Shown in pieces: positions 22,739 to 37,700 of a DNA stretch of 64,000 bases. The notes beneath the pieces were generated by a model, which ran no database searches, was not told where the DNA came from, and worked only from the letters and a program-made list of their open reading frames with translations. Position numbers and translations under genes: made by a program. Position 1 is the first letter of the stretch. Every line of letters starts with the position of its first letter. Origin of the DNA: Nectonema munidae (lineage: Eukaryota > Nematomorpha > Nectonematoida > Nectonematidae); assembly GCA_030549495.1 (NCBI GenBank), contig JAUIRK010000101.1, positions 62,001-126,000 on the forward strand, in the 5' to 3' direction.

Positions 22739-25700
22739 ATGCTTAATTGCATATCCGTTGAACAAGACTTGATCAAAGCTTCTGAAAAAGTCGAAATTTT
22801 CCAAGAACTCTCAACCACTAATATAAATGAAGCCAAAGAAATCCTGGAGAAGGCCTTACTCCAGGAAAACTTTGGTACGCTTATTTAGAAATCCTAAAGC
22901 TTATTTTTTTTCATTTTCTAAAATACTTAAAATATCCAATTCCTATTCGTAAATTTCATTGGATACCGTGACTCTTATCTCTTTAAATTCTCAGACTCAA
23001 CTGACTAATGACTGCTCAACCCTGACAAGAGGCGAAAATTGAAAAAAAAGAATGCCAAATTTTTCCACGAGCTTTGATTTTCATTATATTTCATTGCATT
23101 CACTATAACTTTTTATATGCTCGCTAACCAAATGCAAGCCAAGCAAGTTTTTTTTTATAATTTAACCCATTTAGTACCAATGTAAGAAAATGCTGAGAAA
23201 CGCTTGTTTTAAATAGGAATTACTGAAGACGCCTGTGTTCTCTCTGGTAGATTTATAATTTAGCGGAAACGTGATTCAATCCCATTAGTAAACATATATA
23301 CTAATACAGATGCCTATCCCAGATAACTCACACAATTTCTAGATTTTTAGAGAGTTTTATGTGAACTTACTTAATTTCCTTTTCTTTTTTAGGAAAAAAT
23401 GAGCTAAAGAAAACCTTCAGTATGTCACAATAAAAATGTATAGATTGGAGATTGCCCTCGTCAGACGTTTGTCTCCTCATCAACAATCCGTCACCTAACG
23501 AACGCCGTAGTTAGTAGTGGTGTACCGATAAATCGGAAACAACTAGTTCGGCTTATTATTTTTTTTATCGTTTTGCCCATTTTTTGAGCCAAGCTTTTAT
23601 ATTTTTAAACTGGATAAATTCATATTTTTTACTCTTTTTATCATACGCCCCTTGAAAGCGTAGCAAAGTCATTTTAAAAATGCTACTCGTAATTTATAAA
23701 AGGATTATGTTAAGTTTTGCATTAATATTTTCCATTACCCCGTGCATACAAAAATACCAAGAACTTATCCAGTAAATTTAAAACAAGTCTAAACGTTTTC
23801 CTTTGTATTTACACGAAAAGATGGTGAGTTTCAATACTATGTTCATGGTTTATGCCAGATATGGAGCATTCTCCAAAGCCATGAAAGTTGATCATTGTTG
23901 GCAACGATCGAGTTTATAGAATCAAAATATCCCATAACAACTGGTTTTGATAACATAAGGAGTATTTATCTCACTTTCATTTATCCCCCTATTCAGCACA
24001 AAAATTGGCTAAAAGCCTTTGATTTTTATCTTTATGCACGGTTTTAGAAAGAGGTGTTCCAGTTTAAGGAAGATTGATCAAAATGTTTCCGTTATATTTG
24101 AATTCGAAAAAATATAACGATTATTATTGAACCCTGGTTTATTGGTTTTCTTACTTTTTGCACAAAATTTGGTTTACAGGAAATATAATGCATTTTGCGA
24201 TACATTACCCATGTCCCTTTATCAATAAAAAGAATTGAAGAAAAGACTGTATTTTTTACCTTCAGCGGCTTTTTTTTATTTAAGTGCGAAATCAAGTACG
24301 TCCTTTTTTACTTTAAGCGCACCCATAATTGAATTGTATGCTTCTCTTTTATTTTAATTTTTTTAATCTTAAAATTCCTCATTTCATTGTAGTGATTTCA
24401 TTTTAATTCTCAATTAGATAGGAATTTAAATCAGTTTTTTTGTTGAATTCTCTAATTGAATAATGGTGATAATATAAAAATTAAATGCGCTTGTCTTTAA
24501 AATTAGTATAGTAATAAAAAATATTGCAAACTTTATTCAAAATTAATAATAATGAATTAGATCGTACTTTTTGCCATTGAAACTGAAAAACATATATTTG
24601 TAAAAATTATTTAAGTCCCTCATCACAAGTGCTTCCTGATCACTTCTTGAATTTCATAAGCTGAATCGTTTATTAATAATAATTGCTTGTATTTACTTTT
24701 GGCTGTAGGACAAGCATTTTCTGTTGGATTAAGCATGTAAGGACAAGGTGAGAGGAATTGTAGCTTCTTCACACGACTACTATTTTGCAAGAAAAAAATC
24801 TTTAACTTTTTGTTTCTTATCGATGGCTGCATTATCCATTATCACTGAATAAACTTTTTCATTATCAGGTAATGCCAATAAGAGTTCATTCAAAAAGGAT
24901 AAAAATTTTCATAGTTCACAAAAGAGTTAACATCCTATAATGTGGAATTTTTGTGCAGTTGATTGCTAACACAAGTGCAGTATTCTCTTTTTTATCTTTC
25001 TTGAATCTCGTATAAGATCTTGTAAGATGACTGCTGAATCTTTGAATGTTGGAGTGTTGCTTGTCATGAAACAACATAAAGCTAACAAAAGCCGCTTTCA
25101 ATGTAGCTTTTTAATCAATAAATGCTTAATATACAAAAGTGTTTAAATGTTAAATTTATTGTATTACTAAAACAAAACATATAAACATACATGAAAAAAG
25201 AAAAAATAGAAAATGCATATTACATAGAACAGGTATAACGATTAATAAGATTGTAAGAAGGAATAGTTTGCTATGTGAATAAAAGCTTTCATTTTCTTCA
25301 ATATTTTTGAGAAAGATAAATCTTCGATATTGTTTTCAATTAATCTAACAAAACTGTTCCAGCAAACTTAGTCGCATCTTATACATATCTTCTGTTTGTA
25401 AGCTATTCATTAAAACACATTTTTCATTAGTGTGTGTGTGTGTGTGTGTTAAATTTCAAGTGAAATATTGATCTTACAATTTTTTCGTGTCACGACATTT
25501 CATCACCTGACATTTCATCATAGGATATTTCATCATACGAAATTTCATTATCTTACTCGTAAATAGTCTTAACAAAACCTTTTATTAAAATTATATAAAA
25601 ACTCTTTCAAATTTTTAATATAAAATTAAATACTTCATTAATGTGAAAACGAAAAATAACATCATTAAAAAATCATTGCAACCTACTGATTTAACATTTA

Positions 25701-28700
25701 CTACAAAATTTGCATTTTTAATTGTCTTAAAAATTAGAAAAAAGTGATATTTAACAGTAAATATAAAACAATTTTATTGCTGAAAACTATTTACATGCAG
25801 AATATTGAACGGCTTTGAGGTATGAAATAATATCCGATTGGCCAAATTGACTGGTTAAGCGTTGAATTTTTCTTTTAATGGATAAATATTTTTTATTTGG
25901 AGGTATTATAACGCCACTAATTCCTTGCATTAGATTCAAACGTTGAAGAGAGATATATCTTGTAAGGAATAATGCCAACCTTCTACTGCATTTTTTGTAC
26001 GCGCAACTCCTTCCACAGAGTTTTCAAAATGATTCCATTTTCTATAGGAAAAAGTGGACTTCTTACTATTCCATTTCTTCTTTGCTTTCCTCGGACATAT
26101 GTGTGTTCAAAATATATTAAAAGTTCATCAACTTTTTCATTTTCAGGCATAATATTTATTAAACTACAAAACGCTTCTTCAACCAAACTTACAGGAACAA
26201 GAGAAAGTGCAGGTAAACATAAAATTAATGTGTTGAGTTCAGAATTACTCTCTAGTTCTTTTTTCAATCCCAGTTCTATAGCTTTTCTGTGTACACTTTG
26301 GGAAAGGTGAAAAAAACAGCCTTGTATCTCAGCGTTCGGATATGCGCATTGAAACTCAGTCATTGGTGCAATTTAAAAATCTAAAAGAATTTTTTCTGGA
26401 TTACCTTCAGGAACTATTTTCTGAAGAGCAGAGAGCATTCTTCTATAAGTATTCTTTTATTTTTTAATAGGGCATATATTACTTCAGGATTACAACCTTC
26501 TCCAAAATGAAAATGTATTGTGTACAATTGAAAAAATAATGAGTGTACTACTTTAAAAGTTCCATCTCCTATCCATATATCCGCACGAGACAAGGCAGCT
26601 AGCGTCTCTCCATGTCCAAAAAGAAGAAATCTTTCTGTATCATGAATCCCAGAATCATACAATAAAAATTCACGAAAATTGTTAGGAATTTCAAAATTCA
26701 ATGAAGTAGGTAAAGTCGGGCAAATTTCAAAACTTTTACAAGAACGTTGCAAGGTTCGTAGAAGACTTGGTTTTTTGGAAACCTCATCATAGATTCGTTT
26801 GTTAAATTTTGACAATGTTCTCCTACAACCATAATAGGAGTTGCCCAAATTTCTTTCATTGAACTTTCAATTTTATGAATTGCTTTCTTGGCACACTTTT
26901 TTTCTCCATCTAAGAAATGTGAATGCTCAACTTTAGGAAGAGAGATTACACGAGTTTCTAAAGTTGTAATGAATGCAGCGCATCTTTTTCTTTGGTACTC
27001 TGCGCATCTCCAACTTATAGAAGTATCTTTATTTTCGTTATGTTTATAATATTCGCAATTATTAAATATTGCTATTTTTTCCTTTAGAAGTTTCTCCAAA
27101 CTCACAAAAGGGTTCCATTCAAAATAAAATAAAAAGATAATATGATGTGAAGATTAAAAAAGCACTGAAAAATAACTAAATTAGAATATTCAAGTAAAGA
27201 AACTATTCAGAGCATGAAAAGAAATTATAAGAAAATTATGGTACATTTAGGTGCTTCATCATGGTACAGTTTTTATAAGAAAATTAATGCTTCCAGCGAC
27301 AGACAGACGCTAGCTTATTATAATATAGATGATTACTTTTATAAATCATATATACAATATATAATACATAGTATTACTTTCTGCGTATTATGTTGACTTT
27401 TCCTGTATACTATTTCCAGTCGAGAGGGGAACTACATAGATAGTTACAAACCCCATTATCTTAACCCTTTCCATAATCCATAAAACTTTTATGTGATGAA
27501 ATGTCGTATGATGAAATGTTGGGTGATGAAATGTCGTGTGATGAAATGTCGGGTGATGAAATGTCATGAAACCCAATTTTTTTCTGGAGTGAAGAAATGC
27601 TATTAAATTTAACATGCGCCCAATTTTTTATTGAGAAAGACAATATTGATTGAGTAACAGATATTTATACAGTAAAATTTTTGTTTCAACAGTTAAATAA
27701 TTGATGTTGCGAAAAACTGAAAGTGTAGCACCTAGCTTTTTAGTAATATAGTGAATGTGTGTGTGGGTGTTCCATGAAAGTTTTTCATCTATAATGATTC
27801 CTAAAAAACTAAAACAACTTGAAAAATCTAGCTTAACATCGCAAAAATTAATTGAAACTTTGTATTTTATTCCAAAAACTTGAAGAAAAGTATATTAATT
27901 TTCGTTTTTCAACATTAATATGGAGATTATTTGCTTTCAGTTCCATGAACAAAGCATATTCCTTTCTTAAAGCAGACTTCTTTCCAAATTAACGGCTTCA
28001 CTTTCCTTACTTGCTTTCTTTGTTTTATTTTTATTTTATTCACCAATTGGTTGAGAATAGAAGTAATGCTCGTTTCAAAACTCAATTTCGACTTTTCTTT
28101 CATTTACTGCAGAGACATAGTAGGAATGTATTTTATTACTTTTTCCACATAGTTAAACTTTTTTTCGTCCAGAGAGTTCTTGTGCTCTGCATGTTTTTTC
28201 ATAACCCCATCGTGTTATTTCTATACATTATAGACTTTGCTGTCGAATATTTCAAAATAAGATGTCAGCAGGGTGTTTGATGCTCAGCCCATTTTTCAAC
28301 ACCAAATCCAAAAGTTTTTCTTTCTTCTCAGACGAAACTTTTTCAGGCATTATGATAAAAGTGAATATCACAAAGAGGGAGAGCTAAAGTAGGCGGCTTT
28401 CAAAGAAAAAATGAATCAAAGAACACCATGAGGAGCTTTATATAATTTTTGCACGCGGACCGATATGAAAGCATTTGTTTTCAGATAAATCTGTGCTTGT
28501 TTAAATAATTTAACTAGTTTTTGTGAAATACGTATAAAACATTTTTAAATTATTTTTTCAGGTTATTGTAAACAAAAGCATTACAATTATATAGCAAAAA
28601 AGCTAAATTATTTTAATGGGTATTTTGGAGGATAAACTTGCTTAAGTATATTTTTTTATCTAATTTTATCCTCTATATGTTGTAAATATAGATTTTGTGT

Positions 28701-31700
28701 TATGATCTTATCGTAATATAATTTATATATTTTTCATACATCATCATCACTTGCCTTAATGCACAATAAAATAAAAATTATTTGAAAATTTGAAAGGAAT
28801 TTTTCAGAAAGACTATTTAACATTTTTAACAAGCACCGATTCAGTGCACATGATTAATTTTGGGAGTACGGAATTATTTCTTATAAACCTTTTTCGTGAT
28901 ATGCACTGCGTTTTCTTGATTTATTTCTATTTCCATCAAATTGCCTTTAAAAGTTCCATATGAGAAGAAAGGAAAACTTTCAGATTTGGTGTATGAAAAT
29001 GATTCGTCATATTAGACAGCGATTTCTATGACTAGCAGAGATCTCAAATATAAAAAAAGACTCACTTAATGTGGAAAAGAACGCACTTAAAGTAAAAAAA
29101 AAGATATATGTATGTATGGTCTTCTTTTTTAAGCCGATCTGTAGTTTTTGAACTTTATGTCAATGAATTTATTTGTGTAATAATAAACTTAACTTTCAAA
29201 AATAAACTATCTATTTTAAAGTTACTAGAGCATTTTCTTTACATTTTGATCATTAATTGGTTTTAGAAAATGTTTTATATATTTTAATAAAGTTTCTGCA
29301 TTTTGTTGATTATTTTGAGGTTTTTTGTTCACCATTCTGGGGTTTTTATCTTTAAATTTGTTGTTTTTAGAAATTGTTTGATGGGAGAGAAGAATTCGTA
29401 TACATATATTTGATGTGTTGGCTATATTTTCTTTCTTTTACTTAAATATAAAGCCTTGAATGTTAGGATGATTAAACTTAAAAGTATTCTATCTAGTAGA
29501 AATTTCAAACTTTGCTAAAGAAAATGATTTTTTCGATACAAACATAATTTGGGAACAATTAAAAAATAAGTATATTGAAGAGGGTATTCAGACCAGGGGG
29601 GTTAAAGTAAAATCATCTTTAAAGCTCCGATAGCGCAACCTATTAATTTAAAAATAAATGATACCCTAAGGGAAATTTAGAAACTGATTTTAACCGGTTA
29701 TCGACCACAGTCGACATATGTTGACTTTACAAAAATGTGAATCGTCTGCGTTTATTAATGCTTTTTAATACAAATCTACTGCTTTATACTAGATATCTTC
29801 TGATTATTCTGGTCGTTAACGCGTTAATTATCAGTTGGAGAGACTAAGCCTTTTCTGCATACGTCAAAGACAGCCATCTCATGAAGGCCTAGAAAAAAGT
29901 AGAACTTTAGCGATAAACTATAGTACACTCGATTTACTTTTAAAAAAAGCTGTTCTTTAACTTTTTTATAAAAAAGGGCGGCATGAGTAAGGTTGTCTAG
30001 ATTCCTGACTTCGATGCTTTAATTTTTCAGGTTTGATCCAGCATCAAACCGTTCTTTCCTCATAATTCGACTAACCGACTCAATTGCACCTTCTCGATGA
30101 AAACACCTCGTAGCTCCTTTGCTTTACACCGAAATAATTAAGAAAACTATGCATCAGTTTATTTTCTTATAACTTTCTAATGTGCCATTTTGAGAAATTT
30201 TTTTTAACCTTGTAAGTGGTTTAAATTTTTTTTAAGATTTTCTTAATTTTTGAATTTTGGCGAACCAATTTAGTATGTACCAATGTTCGCAAAATCTCTA
30301 TTTAATTCATTTTAAATCAAGAGTTGGTCTGTGTTTCCTTTGGGAACGTTAGAACTAAATGGATCAATAAATACCTTGCATATTTTAATAAATGTGATAT
30401 GAATGTAAGCCAGTTTAAGACCACTCACTCTGGACACATTTCGCCACATCTATTAGATGTGTAGAGGCTGTTATTCACATTTCTGTGAATGATATGTTGT
30501 TTATTGATGCAAACTTACTTGTGCCTGCCTTTGACTTAAGATAGCGATGATAACTGGGAGGATGAAGTCAATAAAGTTGTGAGCTTGTTGAATAAAGTAT
30601 CCAATCAGCATAAAGATTTGCATCCTTTCATATCAAAGATAGGAAAATCGATTGACAAGGCAAGGAGGTCGCTTTTACTTCTAATAATTCGTATCAATTA
30701 GTATTTTCTTGTTTTCTAGAACTTTTACTCCAATTACGATGACGCAGTCATAAGAAAATCTATGGACTTCTTGGAAAAGCATTTCTTCCATCAAGAACTT
30801 TGTCAACATTTTTTTCGGACTGGCCTAAAGAATGTAGCTAATACATTGATTAAAGTAAAAATTGATATTTTTATATTTCATAAATCACCCATTTGTCACA
30901 TGTACTTGAAATCAATTTGACTCATGATTCACCTGCAAATAGTTCTGACTTTAACCCCATAGGTTTCAGCATGTGGGAAAACTTATACGAAGAAAATTTG
31001 AAGATGAACTTAAGAATATTTTGCTTCAAGAATGAATAAAATTTCCTCAAAATGAGATTGATTTAGCTCAATGGGAGGAAAGCATATTGAATTCCAAGTT
31101 TGCATTAAAGATTTTAGAAGTGTATTTTAAACATCGTCAATTTTATATATTCAACAAATTACAATTTTTTAATAATACAAAAATTATTCTGTTTGTGTAA
31201 ATTATATGTAATTTTCTTGCTTATCGCCACCTTGTTTTGACTTTGAATTAGTAACCTTCGTTTTATTGATAAATTTATGAACGCATGTTTTTGCGCCATC
31301 TTACTATTCTTCCATTGATTTGGATATGTGAAGAAAAAAAATCACAAAATAAAAATTGTCAGTGTATGAGGCAATGTTTCTTAAAGGGTGTGTCCAAGCA
31401 CACTCGTGCGTCCTATCAAATTCTCAAATGGGACTCATAAATTTTTGATACTTAAGACCTCACTATTCCTTTTATGCTTTTAAAAATGATATAAGCTTCA
31501 TAATAACACATTTATACAAACACCCAAACTTTTGTTTAAATATAAACTAAACTTTCATATTGCAAGATAATTGTTGCTATTGCCAAGTGAATTTTATTGT
31601 ATTATCCTTTTGTATTATTATGAAGAAACCCTCGGATTTATATCCCACAATTTTTTTAAATTTTATATTCAAAATATAAATTTTTTGTTGTTAATTTTTT

Positions 31701-34700
31701 CATAAGGTAACCAAGACTGTTGTTAAATAAATGAATATTGAAGGTATCATATATTGTATCGTGTTGAGGCGCTATTTAATTTTGTACAAAGTGTGCCAGA
31801 AATAAAAAAGTTTGAGAAACATGGATTTGTTAATTTCATACTCGAATATTAAGTCGACACTTTTTTAGAAAATTTTCCTCAATTAAGGTTATAATTAGCT
31901 TTTTTTTTGATTTATAAGAATCAAATTTAGAAATTTGTTTTTTAAATTGAATTAAAAATTTATTTTTTTTATTTGTTTTTGATATTTTCTACGCTGTTTT
32001 TTAATGCCATGTCGAAGTTAAAATGAATACGTTTTTATATTTTTATATTCAAAACTAACCAATAAATTCGCTTCGTTTTGATTCTGATATTTAAAAAGGC
32101 AATTAAATGTGTCAAACATCGAAGTTTTAAAAGGCACTTTATAAGATAGTTCCTTGGATTGATCTAACAGTACTCACTACTCAAAAACATTAATCTCCGA
32201 TTTAATTATTTGATTGACAGGAAGACAGCGAATTAGAGAGAAAGGATGAAAGTGAATCATTTATTGAACTTTACAACATAATCGAAGCATTGAGAAATAA
32301 AGAATTATCACTTGCTATGACGTATGCTTTTTATTCATTATTTACAATCTTACATACAATCTCATACTTACAGGTGAATAACCTTAAAATATTTTTTGAC
32401 TGAGCTAAATGACGTATCATTTAACCTAAAACGTAGCTATAGTTTCAAATGTATATTATTTCATACTTATGATAATTTGTAAACCTTTGTCCAACATATC
32501 ACATACGATACTTCATTTCATGAGAGGATAATACATTTTTTTCTATTCAAAAGTTATTAGACTTTTCATTCCAAAGTAAAATTAATCCTAAAAACTCATT
32601 ACTTATATACATGTATATTTGAGTTTAATTTTACCTATAGATTTTATTAGAACTAACATATTGTTCTTAATTCTTTTGTTTTTATTTCTATAATTTATAG
32701 GTTTCATATGTAAATTTTAGTGGTGTAGAAATAAAGTCTAAGATATGATACGTTAAACTTTGCGTTGAAAATATAGTTATAAGCAGTGATCAATTTAAAT
32801 GTCTAAAAAACAGGTACACTTTATATTTTAACAGCTGTAAAAGATTTTCTGATGTTCCACATCATCGTTTTTTCTTATACTTTTGCACTTTTTGTAAAAT
32901 ATTTAAGCTTAATAATCTCTTATTCTTAACAGGGTTAGATTAGAAAATATACGATGATTCTTTTTTAACAACCTAATACTTCCTAGATAACATATTAAAA
33001 TTAAAATTGCCTTTTTATCCCTTTTCAAAAACACAATAAATTTTACCAGGTTGTTTTCCTATTTTTAAAATTGAAATCAAACACTAAATATTTTTATCCT
33101 AAATCGGAGTGATATGCAATTGATTTATAGTGAATAAAGTTATGAGCGGTTATTGGATGTTTTCAGGGTTCGGAAGATAGTGACTAAAAATATGAGTGGT
33201 TGTCTCCCGTGTCCAAACTCTAGAGGTTATAGATTTTATATACCTAAAGAAACAAATTTAATTAGCTATATTAATTTTTTCCACAAAATTTTGACTAGTT
33301 TCCTAAATTTAAAAAGTTTAGCTATGCATTTTTCAATTAGCATTTCATTTAAAAAATTAAACATAGGACTTCAGTTTTTAAGTTTTTTTTAGTTTCTGGA
33401 AGAATATCCTTCTCTCGGTTATTAAAAATTATTTTTAATTTATATTTAAAATTACTCAAGTTATTTTAAATTATTTTTTGCAAGTTTTTCACTCCTATAA
33501 ACAGCGCATTGGAAAATGGGGAGAAATGATAAATCGTAGAAAATTTTTTAATGATCATGAAACGTGTTTAATATGAAAATTATTAACATGCATTCGTTTT
33601 GGATTTGGAAATGAAACAAAATAATTCGCATTTGGATACCGTTTAATTTTGCTAAAAAATGGGATACTTTTAGGAAATTTGTATATAAAATAGAAATAAT
33701 GAATGCATTGATAGAATATTTTTTGAGTAAACGCAATCAAAAACCTTCCTTCGCCCTCCCTAATGATTTCAAGAATGTGTACCCGCATAAATTTAAACTA
33801 AAAAGCGTTTTAAATTATATGACAAAAATGAAGATATTTTTTTGAAAAAAGTTCGTATTAAAAAACTAAATTCTAATTAAAATTATGGAAAAAGTCTGAA
33901 ACCTTTCCAAATAATTATAATTTAATCTAATTATAAAAAAGACTAAGGAATTAAAGAAGACATCTATTTTGAGATTCAGTACGTCAAATTTCCAAAAAAA
34001 TTTCCAAGTGATCTCAAAAAATAACTACAAATATGTGTCAACGGTATGCGAATCGTACACTAATCGCTATTAGAAATCGTTTGAAGGATAAGCGAATACA
34101 AAATATTCTTCAATAGAAAAAAGAATTAGTGTAACACAGCGTCATATTTCTAATATTTACAACAATGGGTGGATCAAATGAATCCAAATATATTTCAATA
34201 CCATTATTGTATATTTGATAAAAAAATGGTATTGGCGGATATTTACACACTTAATTGATATAATAATAAATCAAGTATGGATTTTAATCAGCTGACAGCA
34301 CGAGGTAAATTTTACAGATTATTACTTAGAAGGCATTTTGTTGACTTCAAATTCGTAGCAGTCCGAAACGCTCAACTATGAACTCTTCACTTTTAAAAAG
34401 TTTTGGTCAAATTGAGCGTTGTGCTTGTGCTATTGAAAATAAAAAACGACTGAAGTGCAGAGAGTGTCATAAACTTACTGCCCATGTAAATTGTTTTCAC
34501 ACTTATTAAAATTTAGTTTTTAAATGTATTTCATAATTCTTTTATTTTTGATGACTTTTTTTGTTTTCTTAGTCAAATTGTTTTCATCAGAAACTTAGCA
34601 ATGAAGGAACGTATCATATGTGATACTCCCATTTTAAGAAAACTAAAATTTATTTGTCTTTTTTTAATAATGTTATTATTTAACCCAAACTGTTAGTTAT

Positions 34701-37700
34701 GTAAAGTTTTTTAACCTACTTTTTGCTACAATTATATTGTCATTAAAGGGTTTAAATAATGCTCGTTCAATTATAAAAAATATTACAATACTTAGAATAA
34801 ATCTTCAATGATAAATAAAACCCTTTACGAAAAGCTCAGTGTTATTCTTGATATTCACTAGATTTGGGATACTATCTATCTTCCTTTTCAACGTGTTAAG
34901 ATTTGTTAAATCACATCGCTCAAAGTTGGAAGAGCTTAAGAGCAATCTAGAATTTTACTTGCACAGACTAGCCTTCCTCAAAATAATTGAAAATGGCTCC
35001 AATTTTGTTGATGCAGCTTTTGCGTACGCACGTCTACATTTGGCGCATTTCGTTAACACCAATCAAAAAGGTAAATTGTTTATCTTGACCAATTGAATTT
35101 AAGAGTCTTTCGAAGAGAACTATTTTGTTACAAACTATAGATCAGGCGTCGGCAACCTTTTTATAATGAAGTGCCAAACGTATCTATCAAACGCATTGCG
35201 CGTGCCATCCCCTTAATACTAATTTTATAGTATATACTTTTGAGCCTCGTTATAACAGAACTTTGTTTTATTAATCCTTTATAATTCAAAATGAAAGCAA
35301 ATAAATGTAATTTCAATATAACTTAAATATATAGTTAAAGTTCCTGCAAAATGAGATAAAGTCATCATCATTCATTTGCTCTCAAAAGGAGCAGGTCTTT
35401 GTCCTGGCGAGCCAAGGTCGACCACGATCTTGTAGCGACTTCTCCATCTTCCTCTCATCTTAGCATCTTCGATCTTGAAATTCCTTTTCTTCATGTGCTC
35501 TGTAACGGCATCCTCCCATCTTTTTTCGGCCTACCTCTCTCCACTTGTCCAGTGATGCTTTCATTTCGTAATTTCTTTGTCACTTTTTGTGGGTCCATTC
35601 TCCCCAAGTGTCCTAGCCAACACAGTCTATGCTCCTTACTATCTTCCACACCTGTTATCTTTCTTATGTCTTTTCTCGGCACTTTGTCCAGTAGAGTTTT
35701 GCCACAAATCATCGGCAACATCCTCATCTCGGTCGATTGCATGCGTCTCACCTCAACCTTCTTCATTGGCCAGCACTCTGCTCCGTAACACATAACATTT
35801 CTTACACAAGACTTGTACAATCTTCCTTTCAACGACAACATTTTGCCGCACAATACGCCAGCAATATCATTAAACTTTTTCCAACCAGCTCTCTACTTTC
35901 GCCATCTCTCGTTAGAACATCACCCAAATAACAAAACTCCTTTACTACTTCAAATTCATCACCACGGAGTCAAAGCCTTCATTTTCAACAATTTCATGAT
36001 CTATCTTGCAACTGCGACATGAAATTTTCCGCTCTGCTCAATGAAACGAGTAAACTTGAACATCTCTTATGAACCCATAATCGATATTTCATGCAATGAA
36101 TAGTATTCCTAGCCACTCGTTTCTACACACACTACACGGATAAATAACATTCACTGAGTCAATGCATTTTTTCGTGACGACTTTAATCGCTTTCGTTTTT
36201 GCAATATTCGCCTTCAAACCTTTTCTTTCTAAGGCTTTTTTCCAACAACTGTACTTTCTTTCAACGTTTTCCCAACCGCTACCAATCAATAGCAAATCAT
36301 CAGCGTTAGAGGATTTCTTTCATGTTCTTGGATATGTTTTTCGCCAGTGCATCCATGAGAATCGTGGAAAGAAGTTGACTGAGCACGGAGCCCTGATGCA
36401 CTCCAACTTTGACTTCGAACCACGCAGACTTTTCTCTATCGATTTGTACTGCAGTTTCAGCCTGTCTATACATTTCCATCACAGCTCTGATTTCACATTC
36501 CATTACGCCTTTCCTACTTAATGCCCACCAAATCATCTCTAGGAATACGATCAAAGGCTTTTTCAAGATCTATAAACAGCATGCACAACTCCTTTCCCGC
36601 GATTATATTCTCCTCCATGAGCTGACGAACACCAAAAATAGCGTCAATCGTACTTTTATCGGGCATGAACCCCATTTGAATCTCACTGATGTTCACTCTG
36701 TTTCTAATTCTTTCCTCAAAAACTTTTCTGCTCGATCAACTTGTTTCTCCTGTAATTATAGCACTCTTTGTAATCACCCGTGCCTTTATAGATTGGCATC
36801 AAAAAACTTTTTCTCCAACTCTTAGGCATCCTACTTCCTTGCAGCATGTCATTACCTACTCTAGCCAATTCACTTTCTAATCCACACAATTGTAGAGCTT
36901 CTATCGGTACACCACTCGAGCCAGGTGCCTTATTCTTCTTCATTTTCAACAAAGCTTGTTCAACCTCCTCAGCAGTTATTTGATATACGGGTCCTTTATT
37001 TGGCTCAGCTTGCAACTTTTCGTTCCATATATGTTCTTTATTCAACAAATCTTTGCAATAATCCTTCTATAGATCCAACCTATCAGACAAGCGTAGCTTT
37101 AACTCATCACTTCGATCTTTCATGGATTTCTTACAACGTCCCTCTTGTTTATGGCGCTTGTTCTGGCCATGCGGAACACATGTCTCATCATTTTTTCCAC
37201 TTTCATCTGTTCAATCTGTTTTGTTTCTTCAGTAGCTTCATCGTGCATCGCTTTTGCAATCACCTTCTTGGCTTTGTCTCTATGAAACACATAACTTTTT
37301 GGCTTCTCCAGTTCTTTCCCTTCTCCATGAATGGTATTTTTTCTTCTTTTCTTTCACAGCGTTTTTGACATTTTCTTGGTTCCACTACCATGTTGCTTTC
37401 TTTGCACATTCTTTAGATTTTCCACAAACTTCTTTCATTATTTTTGATACATCCACCATGATTTCACACCATTTAGCATTTTTGTCAACGCGACTTTTAT
37501 CACTTTCTATCATCGCTTCTTATACTTTGACATCTTTCAACTTCCATGTCTTGATCATGCTTCTTTTCAATTTTTGATTGCCTCCTTGATTTTTCGTTAT
37601 AATTTCGATTGCCAAAAGACGATGTTGTGATAAGATCATTTCACCTGGGGTTGTCTTAATGTTTTTGACTTTTTCATTTTTTCTAACAAGAATATAGTCA

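Larger units (their letters stand above)
24265..29105 (-). mobile_element. Tc1/IS630-type DNA transposon relic, interrupted by younger elements
   Basis: The C-terminal DDE part of the transposase lies at 24623-25101 and a likely N-terminal helix-turn-helix start at about 28060-28350, both on the minus strand. The MULE at 25486-27573 and a LINE scrap sit between them. Outer sequences near 24270-24315 and 29050-29105 look like inverted termini (CTTTTTTACTTTAAGCGCA against TTTTTTACTTTAAGTGCG in reverse). Removing the insertions leaves about 2.4 kb. The terminus match is by eye and the element limits are approximate. Confidence 0.55.

Noticed and set aside
27388-27643. Minus-strand frame with [14 protein letters not shown] His-rich peptide repeats
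   Set aside because: It is the translation of the tandem 13-mer in the MULE right terminus, open in several frames by repetition only.
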